Below are positions 55,600 to 62,268 of a DNA stretch of 62,268 bases, piece by piece. The DNA comes from Gammaproteobacteria bacterium (GTDB lineage: Bacteria; Pseudomonadota; Gammaproteobacteria; SZUA-152): assembly GCA_011051755.1 (NCBI GenBank), contig DRKN01000194.1, positions 1 to 62,268 on the forward strand. The letters are read 5' to 3'. The notes below the pieces were generated by a model. It was not told the DNA's origin. It saw only the letters and a program-made list of their open reading frames with translations, and made no database searches. The position numbers were made by a program, and so were the translations under genes. The first letter of the stretch is position 1, and each line of letters starts with the position of its first letter.

Positions 55600-57668
55600 G
55601 GGTTTTCCCGCTCACTGGAAAGCAACCGGATCACCGCCGCTTCATTGACCAGCGGATTCCTGCCCGCTGTCACTTCCGCACCATCCGTGACGCCATCGGC
55701 ATCGCTGTCCGCCTTTTTGGGATCACTACCCCACTGGGCCTCCTGAAGATTGCTCAGGCCATCGCCATCGGCATCCTGCGCCGCATCGGCCGGATTGTGG
55801 GGATTAAAGCCGTAACGCAGCTCAAAACCGTCGGACAAGCCATCGCCATCCGTATCCGCCCGATCCGGGCGCGTACCGCGACGGTATTCTTCGATATTGC
55901 TCAGGCCGTCACCATCGGCGTCCCCATCGGCATCGTCCACGTTGACATCGAGGCCATGGGCATTCTCAAAGCGATCCGGCAGGCCATCGCCGTCCGTGTC
56001 GCCCATGCCATCGCCCATCAGCACCACCGCAAACACCGCCGCCTCATTCACGCTCGGGTTCCGGCCCTGCTGGTATTCCGCCAGATTGGTCACGCCGTCG
56101 CCGTCCTTGTCCTGATCCTTGTCGGCGGGGTCGAGGTAATTCAGGCCGTGCAATATCTCAAACCCGTCGGGCATGCCATCGTCATCGCTGTCCGCCGAAG
56201 AAGAGCGTGGATCGGTGCCGTTCTGGTATTCCTGCAAATTACTCAGGCCATCACCATCGGCATCCCCGCTGGCGTCAGCGGCTGAAGTAGGGTTGAATCC
56301 CTGCTGTAATTCCCACACGCTGGGCATGCCGTCTCCATCCGTATCCACGCCGGTCTCACTCGCCGCCAGCACGCGGATCTGCCCCGGCACGATCACACTG
56401 TTGACCGCCGTATCGGTAATGGAAAGACTGAGCGGAAAGACGCCGGCCACGGAAGGCGTACCACTCAAGCGACCCGTTGCCGTAGTGAGCGCGATGCCCG
56501 GTGGCAAATGCCCGCTCGCCAGACCCCAGGCATATGGTGCCTGGCCACCACTGGCGGTGGGTGTAAAGGCAAAACTGCGATTGACCAGCGTCTCCCGTAC
56601 AAACGACAGGCCCCGCAGGCCGTCGGGGTCAGCCTGGCCCAGCAACCAGCCATCGGCGACAGCGGCATCGGTGCCCAGCAAAGGCTCGACCACATCGGGG
56701 ATACCATCGCCATCGCCGTCCGCCAGCGTCACCGCCGGCAAGGCACGCAGGGCCAGTGCCGTTTGCAGGGCGTCGCGATGCCAACCACCATCGGCATTTT
56801 GCCGGGCCACCAGAAAACCGCGCGCCGCCGCCATCCGGCTGGCGGCATTCACCGCCTCGGCAATGTTGGCCGTCGCCGCGGCCTCCAGGGCGATCAAGGC
56901 CAGCGCCGTTTGCTGGATTTCCCCTGTCGTGACAGTGTCCGTATCGAGAAAGGCGTCATTGGCCTGTTGCCGGCTCAACAACCATCGGATGCCGCGACGG
57001 ATATGGGATGTGCTGCCGGTATACTGGCTGAGAGTCACCAGCACATGGCTGGTGGGAAAAGTCTGCCCCGAAGAAGACAGGCTCTTGGCGGCAAACGTCC
57101 AGCCACCGTCACCCGCCGCTTGCAAATTACGGATAATGCCGAGCGAGGCGTCCGTGTCCGGGTAGACGATACCAGAGGCATGCACCGCCGCCAGCGCCAG
57201 CGCCGTATCCAGCGCACCGTTCTGGTAGCCGCCGAACGTTCCCCAGCCCTTTTGCGCATTGCGCAACGCCAACAGAGCCGGGGGCAAACCGGCCGCGACG
57301 GTATCCATGCCCGCTGCCTCCAGGGCAATGATCTTGCGCGCCAAGGCATCGACGCTGTCGGTGCGGGCATTGGCCAGCCAGGAGAGTCCGCGCGAATAGA
57401 CCACCCCGTGGCCGACACCGGCATGATGCAGCGCCGCCAAGGCCTCGGCGGTGGCCGCAACCGTCGCGCCACCCTCATCCGCCGCTGCTCCCCAACTGCC
57501 GTCCCGGTTCTGTACCTGTAGCAGCCAGGCAAGACCCCGCTCACGGGCCGTATCGACAGCGTCAGCCGACGCCGGGCCGGACGGCATCCCCAGGCAGAGC
57601 ACCGAGGCCATGAATAAAAGCACTCCCCGCCCAAGCCAACCAATCTGGCGTTCAATTCCCTGTTTCAT
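55596..57668 (-). CDS. Secreted prenyltransferase-fold and TSP3-repeat protein
   Basis: 690 aa. Signal peptide to about 36 (MASVLCLGMPSGPASA). An alpha/alpha-barrel region with squalene cyclase/prenyltransferase-like repeats follows (about 40-310: QVQNRDGSWGA, NGALDTALALAAV, ARQNADGGWHRDALQTALAL). Next come a putative Ig-like He_PIG domain (about 362-433: GQAPYAWGLASGHLPPGIAL) and a C-terminal string of thrombospondin type 3/dockerin-like calcium repeats (DTDGDGMPSVWEL, DADGDGLSNLQEYQNG, DTDGDGLSDGFELRYGFNP). GRNPxVNEAAV occurs twice, at 535 and 669. It is probably an exported surface or extracellular protein. Ligand unknown; no GlyGly-CTERM tail. Confidence 0.85.
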   Translation of the reverse strand: MKQGIERQIGWLGRGVLLFMASVLCLGMPSGPASADAVDTARERGLAWLLQVQNRDGSWGAAADEGGATVAATAEALAALHHAGVGHGVVYSRGLSWLANARTDSVDALARKIIALEAAGMDTVAAGLPPALLALRNAQKGWGTFGGYQNGALDTALALAAVHASGIVYPDTDASLGIIRNLQAAGDGGWTFAAKSLSSSGQTFPTSHVLVTLSQYTGSTSHIRRGIRWLLSRQQANDAFLDTDTVTTGEIQQTALALIALEAAATANIAEAVNAASRMAAARGFLVARQNADGGWHRDALQTALALRALPAVTLADGDGDGIPDVVEPLLGTDAAVADGWLLGQADPDGLRGLSFVRETLVNRSFAFTPTASGGQAPYAWGLASGHLPPGIALTTATGRLSGTPSVAGVFPLSLSITDTAVNSVIVPGQIRVLAASETGVDTDGDGMPSVWELQQGFNPTSAADASGDADGDGLSNLQEYQNGTDPRSSSADSDDDGMPDGFEILHGLNYLDPADKDQDKDGDGVTNLAEYQQGRNPSVNEAAVFAVVLMGDGMGDTDGDGLPDRFENAHGLDVNVDDADGDADGDGLSNIEEYRRGTRPDRADTDGDGLSDGFELRYGFNPHNPADAAQDADGDGLSNLQEAQWGSDPKKADSDADGVTDGAEVTAGRNPLVNEAAVIRLLSSERENP

Positions 57669-57799
57669 CGCCCGTTCCTATTACCCGGCAAAGCCGGCAG
57701 CAAAAACATTATTGATTCACCATGGAGCACACTGAGAAACACAGGAGAGGTCTGTCGTCATTTGGGGGTTTCCACAAACACGTTTTTGAACACTCCGTG

Positions 57800-57980
57800 C
57801 ACCTCTGTGGTGAATTTTTGGTGAATTTTTGGTGAATTTTTTGTGTTTTGTATAACGCCAGTGCGGTACCGCCCGATGCAGCAGAACCCACACGCCCGAA
57901 TGGCATTGATTTGAGCTTGAGAAACATGAAATACCGTCATTCCCGCGCAGGCGGGAATCCAGCCTGTACGGCGTTTCAAG
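57800..57980. repeat. Short tandem and dispersed repeats between the TSP3 and small-Cys genes
   Basis: Three ggtgaattttt-type units (57811-57841), then a copy of the 45-bp repeat also found at 26427-26473 (agcttgagaaacatgaaata then ccgtcattcccgcgcagg), which here includes a cccgcgcaggcggg hairpin. The 402-bp gap 57669-58070 has no gene. Confidence 0.75.
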
Positions 57981-58070
57981 CACCCGGGGTGACAATGGCT
58001 TCAATTTAAGCCAGTACCATTCCCCTCATGTCCCTTTATACCAAATCAGCATACCAAATCAGCCTGATTG

Positions 58071-58445
58071 CTATTTATAGATATCAATCCGCTGCGCATA
58101 GCAATAACCATTGTGTTTTTTGGTATTGTCCACAAAGAGCTGAACCCGATAGCCCAGCGCCAGAGCCAGTTGCGCCGATTCGAATTTACGCTGGCCGGCG
58201 TCTTTACTGTTGTAAGTGCCGTCGCAGCTGAAGGTTACCCAACTGGGGCAACCACTGAGAGAGTCGCTGATCGGCTTATTCACATAGATCATGCAGTCAC
58301 CATAGCTCCCCGCTTCACTGAGCGTCGTAGTCACTTTGGCATCACTAATCCACGCCATTTCAGCACTCGCCACCCCCGCCCCCAGCACCATCAAACCCGC
58401 CACCGCACCCAAAAGCCCCTTTTTCCACCGTTTCCACATCAACAT
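58071..58445 (-). CDS. Small secreted four-cysteine protein
   Basis: 124 aa with a signal peptide (WKRWKKGLLGAVAGLMVLGA ... ASA). The mature part has four cysteines (GDCMIYV, SGCPSWV, FSCDGTYNSK, GYCYAQRIDIYK) that could form two disulphides, and the pattern RKFESAQLALALGYRVQLFV then DNTKKHNGYC. It looks like a recurrent small periplasmic/secreted family, but I cannot name it. GGAGG stands 6 bases before the ATG at 58445. It is divergent from the RHS gene. Confidence 0.8.
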   Translation of the reverse strand: MLMWKRWKKGLLGAVAGLMVLGAGVASAEMAWISDAKVTTTLSEAGSYGDCMIYVNKPISDSLSGCPSWVTFSCDGTYNSKDAGQRKFESAQLALALGYRVQLFVDNTKKHNGYCYAQRIDIYK

Positions 58446-58704
58446 TGCCAACCTCCCTTCATCTATTGGCCAAAACATTCAGTCCGCCGGATCCTCCGTT
58501 CAAGAAACCTGCCCCGTGATTCCAGGCAGGATCCGCACAAGGCGGCAATCCACTGGCGCAAAAATACGACAAGCCAGCGCACAGGGGAAGTGTGAATATT
58601 ACCACTAAATCACCACCGCCCCTGTGGTATGTTTCGGGCAAAATTCTGTTGTCGCGCGTCAGCAGACAGGCAGCGGAAAGACAATAAACACACCCAGGGA
58701 TTGA

Positions 58705-61700
58705 ATGGCTATGTGGGCAAGACACAAATTTCAGATGACGGCGGCAGTCCTCTTCATCACCGTCGCGGCCATTACCCTCGGGCTGTCGGGGCGGACAGAC
58801 AAGCCCGCCCCCCCTTCACCGGCAACTTCCGCCGCACTGGAGAGTCCCGGAGAAAGCCCTGAAAAATCCACTGAAACAAAAAAAGCCGCCGTGCTCGACC
58901 CGGACACCCTTCGTCAACGGGTCGCCGGGGCCTGGCTTGAAACGGGTAAACCTGACCGCGCCAGCGAACTGAGCGCAGCGCTCGATCATCACCTGGGCGA
59001 TACCCAACAACTGCTGACACGACTGGATAGCGCCAGCGGCGAGCCGGCCCGGCACCTCCAGCGGCAACTGGCCGCCAAGCAGCTTGAATTTCAGACCCTG
59101 CGCGAAGAGGCCGAAGGCTGGCTGGCCGGCCACGGCTTACGGGATTCCACACAGGCCTCGCAGATAGCACAACGTTTTGATGAGGTGAAAGACGTTATCT
59201 CGGCCGTCATCCATGCCACGGGGGAATCACAGGCCCAGGCTATTGCTCGCGCCCAACAAACCTTCCAGCGCCTGCATCCACCGCGCACCGGCGTGCGTGG
59301 CGAGCCCCAGCCGACGGTCACCCAGGGAAAACCCACCACACTGACGCCGGACGATTTTCCCAATGCGCCACCGCCAGCTTATGCAGCGCCCGCCACGCCA
59401 TTGGCAGCGATAAAACAGTCCAGCACGACAACCACCCGCGATGCGTTTCCCGCTGGCGGGTTTGCTGATGGGCTGTTACAGGCCATGGGCATCGCCACTG
59501 CCCATGCCGCCCCCCTTCACACCCCGCCCGGTGAAGCCACCAGTTGTGGTTATGTCACCGCCGATACCGCCTCGGCCCTGCCGGAAGTCGATATCACGGA
59601 TCCCGAGATTCAGGCCCTGGCCGAAGAACTGGATCATTCCCCGATCAAGATCTATGCCTGGATCAAAAACAATATCGAATTCCAGCCCTATTTCGGTTCC
59701 CTGAAGGGCGCCCTCGCCACCCTGAAGAGCGGTTCCGGCAATGCCACGGATCATGCCTCGCTGCTGATTGCGCTAATGCGCGTGTCCGGGTATCCGGCGC
59801 GGTATGTGTTGGGGGAGATTTGGTTACCCGAGGATGAGCGTCTGCTCAACTGGCTTGGCACCAAAACCGGCAGGGCGGCAGCGAATAGATTGACAGTAAA
59901 TAATATTGCGGCAACTTACTACATCACTGGCAATATCAACGAGGTGGCGTTCATCCATGTTTGGGCGGAAGTCTGCGTGCCTTACAACAACTATCGGGGT
60001 TCCGGCAGCGACAACAGCGGCTTTCACTGGATTCCGCTGGATCCCAGTTTCAAGGAAATGACCTACACCGACGGCACCACGGTGGCCGACATCCCCGGCT
60101 TTGAGTTTGATTACGCCGATTACCTCAGCACCCGTACTACAGTGATGCCCCACGAGGCCCTGCGGAATCAGATGGAAACAGCACTGGGTAGGTCTCTGAA
60201 AAATGGCGGCGGCTACCGGAGCACTATTGTGCAACGGGACATCGACCTCCTGCCCAACACCCTGCCCTATAAAGTAAAGGATTTTAAGGACTGGAGTGAC
60301 AGCGGCCGATCCGATACGGCGGCATTACCAGCGGCCCATCGTATTCAGGCGGAATTTGTAATCAGAAATAAAGCCGGCGAACTATTAGTCCCCAAACTCA
60401 CCCTCGACATGCCCACACTGGCCACCCGGCGTCTTACCCTGTCATTCAAGGGCGTGACACCCACCGACCAAGACTGGATCGACAACACCTGGGATGGCGA
60501 AGCAACACCCTGTGGTGACAAAAACGTACATGCCGTGTTTCAGCTGGAAGGGCTAGACAAGACGCCGGCAGGCATTCGCCGTGCGGTCGATTTCTGCGAA
60601 AAAAACAACCGGCTCGCCATCACCATCAAACGTCATAACAAGACCTATAACAGCGTCAACTACAGCAACATCGGTAGCCACAACTACCACACCCTGCAAG
60701 CTTACGCCTTTCAGGCCTCCAGCCGTTTGCTGGAAGAGCGCACTGCCAATCTGCTAGATACCGTCGGCTCCACCTCGGAACCCAATGACTTGCAGGACGA
60801 AACCCTCGGCGAATACCTGCATATCATCGGCCTGAAATACATGGATTACATTGTGAAGGCCACCAAAACAATCGGCCAACTCCATACCTCAACTGGCGAC
60901 AGCGGCAACCACATCGGCCTGGTCTCCACAAAAATGAAGGTAAGCTATCTATTCGACCTGCCCCTTGCCGTCTACCGGGGAGGTTTTCTGGTCGATATGC
61001 CGGGCATACTGTCACGCACCCGGAACATCATTGAGGGCACATCAAACTACGTCAGTTATCTACTCGCAGGTTATGCCGCTTCCGTCTACGAATCTTACGT
61101 CTGGCAGGAGATTGCCCGTCTGGATGCGGTCAGCACCGTGCGCGGAATACAGTTCGCCAACGACCAGGGTATTCCGGTGGTCACCCTGACCAGTGAAGCG
61201 GACGTGGATGCCAAATTGAATCAAAACTGCCCCACGACATCCGAAAGCCTCGATTACGCCGAATCAAACAAAACCACCCTCAAACAACTGTTTATCAATG
61301 GCTACTTCAAGATCACCCTGCCCGGCTGCCAGATTCATTACGACGACTGGCTCGGTGCCGTGTGGATAGCGGAATACCGTATCGACAATAACTTCAAAAC
61401 CAGTTACAAAATCTCCGGCGACTACGTCTCCGCCGATGGCGGCATCACTGTCGGAGACACCCTATCTCTGGATTTTGATCCCATACGCGGCACGGGCTAC
61501 CAAAACCTCATGCCCCAGCAAACATTTCTCGAATCCTTTCGCGCCCCTGGCAGCAGCGTAAGTTATAACGTCATCGAACTGGGCAACGGCTCCGGTCTCG
61601 GCCTGACGCCCAGCACCAGCTTCGGCGGTGATCCCGTCAATCTGGTCTCCGGCAACATGTATCAGCAGGAACGGGACATCGACCTCAAGGGTCGTGGCGG

Positions 61701-62268
61701 CCTGAATATCGTCTTCGAGCGTTTCTACAACTCCCACATGCGCAAAGACGGGCCGCTGGGCTACGGCTGGACCCACAGTTTTAACCATTATCTGAAATTC
61801 TTCGATAACAATGGCGACGGCAATATCAACCATGTCGTCTGGGTGGACAGCACTGCCAGCACCAACACCTTTGCCGTCGCGGGCACCGCCAATGGCGTAC
61901 CGGTCAACGCCCCCCTGAGCAACCCCGAAGGCATTTACGTCACCGCCCGACGCGAGGCCAACGGTGAATACCGCATCCGCGAAAAAGGCGGCTTGACGCT
62001 CTATTTTGAAAACATCGCGGGCAAGGCTGGCGACACCGCCCGCCTGCTGCGCCTGGTCGACCGCAACGGCAATACCCTGCGCATGAATTACAATGGCAAT
62101 AAACTCGCCTCCGTACAGGACGGCCTCAACCGCCGCCTGACCTTCCATTACGACAATAGCGACCAGCACATCACCCGTATCACCGACTGGAGCGGGCGTA
62201 CTTTCCGTTACACCTATGCCAACAACAACCTGGTGCGCTTTGACTCCCCACTGGCAGTAGAGGGTCAG
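58705..62268 (+). CDS. Transglutaminase-fold/RHS protein, 3' end beyond the window
   Basis: An open frame of 1188 codons with no stop before the edge. An N-terminal membrane/signal segment (TAAVLFITVAAITLGLSG) is followed by a helical Gln/Glu/Ala-rich region (to about 200). A transglutaminase-like core begins near 315 (KIYAWIKNNIEFQPYFGSLK). The usual catalytic-Cys position near 345 reads GNATDHASLLIALMRVSGY, with no Cys, although the His (FIHVWAEV, near 416) and Asp (WIPLDPSFK) are present. A DUF6531-type RHS module begins near 976 (GDPVNLVSGNMYQQERDIDL; YNSHMRKDGPLGYGWTHSFN), and YD-like repeats follow (NGNTLRMNYNGNKLASVQDG). AGGGA stands 4 bases before ATG 58705; 58711 is an alternative. 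It is probably a large secreted or surface toxin/adhesin-like protein. Confidence 0.85.
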   Translation, partial: MAMWARHKFQMTAAVLFITVAAITLGLSGRTDKPAPPSPATSAALESPGESPEKSTETKKAAVLDPDTLRQRVAGAWLETGKPDRASELSAALDHHLGDTQQLLTRLDSASGEPARHLQRQLAAKQLEFQTLREEAEGWLAGHGLRDSTQASQIAQRFDEVKDVISAVIHATGESQAQAIARAQQTFQRLHPPRTGVRGEPQPTVTQGKPTTLTPDDFPNAPPPAYAAPATPLAAIKQSSTTTTRDAFPAGGFADGLLQAMGIATAHAAPLHTPPGEATSCGYVTADTASALPEVDITDPEIQALAEELDHSPIKIYAWIKNNIEFQPYFGSLKGALATLKSGSGNATDHASLLIALMRVSGYPARYVLGEIWLPEDERLLNWLGTKTGRAAANRLTVNNIAATYYITGNINEVAFIHVWAEVCVPYNNYRGSGSDNSGFHWIPLDPSFKEMTYTDGTTVADIPGFEFDYADYLSTRTTVMPHEALRNQMETALGRSLKNGGGYRSTIVQRDIDLLPNTLPYKVKDFKDWSDSGRSDTAALPAAHRIQAEFVIRNKAGELLVPKLTLDMPTLATRRLTLSFKGVTPTDQDWIDNTWDGEATPCGDKNVHAVFQLEGLDKTPAGIRRAVDFCEKNNRLAITIKRHNKTYNSVNYSNIGSHNYHTLQAYAFQASSRLLEERTANLLDTVGSTSEPNDLQDETLGEYLHIIGLKYMDYIVKATKTIGQLHTSTGDSGNHIGLVSTKMKVSYLFDLPLAVYRGGFLVDMPGILSRTRNIIEGTSNYVSYLLAGYAASVYESYVWQEIARLDAVSTVRGIQFANDQGIPVVTLTSEADVDAKLNQNCPTTSESLDYAESNKTTLKQLFINGYFKITLPGCQIHYDDWLGAVWIAEYRIDNNFKTSYKISGDYVSADGGITVGDTLSLDFDPIRGTGYQNLMPQQTFLESFRAPGSSVSYNVIELGNGSGLGLTPSTSFGGDPVNLVSGNMYQQERDIDLKGRGGLNIVFERFYNSHMRKDGPLGYGWTHSFNHYLKFFDNNGDGNINHVVWVDSTASTNTFAVAGTANGVPVNAPLSNPEGIYVTARREANGEYRIREKGGLTLYFENIAGKAGDTARLLRLVDRNGNTLRMNYNGNKLASVQDGLNRRLTFHYDNSDQHITRITDWSGRTFRYTYANNNLVRFDSPLAVEGQ

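Noticed and set aside
56508..57521. Plus-strand frame of 337 codons
   Set aside because: Antisense to the prenyltransferase/TSP3 gene.

Overview
The window is a GC-rich gammaproteobacterial chromosome segment. Evidence: a uvrC-pgsA-tRNA-Gly-Cys-Leu cluster in the same order as in E. coli, a polar flagellum style gene set with sigma54 and sigma28 promoters, clpS-clpA, an E. coli type NADP isocitrate dehydrogenase, sspA-sspB beside petABC, and groESL. The bc1 genes, the type II secretion genes and abundant short extragenic palindromes suggest a respiring environmental (Chromatiales-like) bacterium. The species cannot be fixed from the sequence.

Layout. 1-450: tandem repeats. 516-3555 (minus): three tRNAs, pgsA, uvrC. 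3806-5776: a family 5 uracil-DNA glycosylase and an orphan lipoprotein. 5854-21110: the flagellar/chemotaxis block. flgBCDEFGHIJ then flgKL run on the minus strand, cheV-cheR lie just upstream, and flgA, flgM, flgN and a ycgR-like gene diverge on the plus strand. I find sigma54 (-24/-12) promoters before flgB and flgA, and FliA (sigma28) promoters before flgM and flgK, which fits a middle/late hierarchy. 21317-24770: the rSAM/selenodomain (ArsS) cassette with two transferases, divergent from an ECF sigma/anti-sigma pair. 24806-26390: an IS110 scrap, tRNA-Ala, tRNA-Arg, a PilZ protein, a cupin and a YheU homologue. 26585-32830: pgaABCD for poly-N-acetylglucosamine. 33105-38084: a small unknown protein, infA, clpA, clpS, icd. 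38265-39613: a decayed toxin-antitoxin pair next to an intact RHH-PIN pair. 39950-46025: gspG-N (minus) with a divergent rhombosortase. 46987-50853: sspB, sspA, petC, petB, petA. 51924-54565: uspA, groL, groS with a CIRCE operator. 54988-62268: a surface/secretion-like locus containing a DxGEFID-repeat protein, a prenyltransferase-fold/TSP3-repeat protein, a small four-cysteine secreted protein and the start of a large transglutaminase-fold/RHS protein that runs off the right edge.

Functionally the window joins motility (flagellum, chemotaxis, flagellar brake) with the sessile state (PGA and PilZ proteins), protein export and surface display (T2SS plus rhombosortase) and housekeeping. The least explained parts are the right-hand surface-protein locus, the rSAM cassette with its sigma pair, and the many extragenic palindromes. 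Two of these palindromes sit inside the gsp operon, and another repeat type lies beside a duplicated cheR 3' end.
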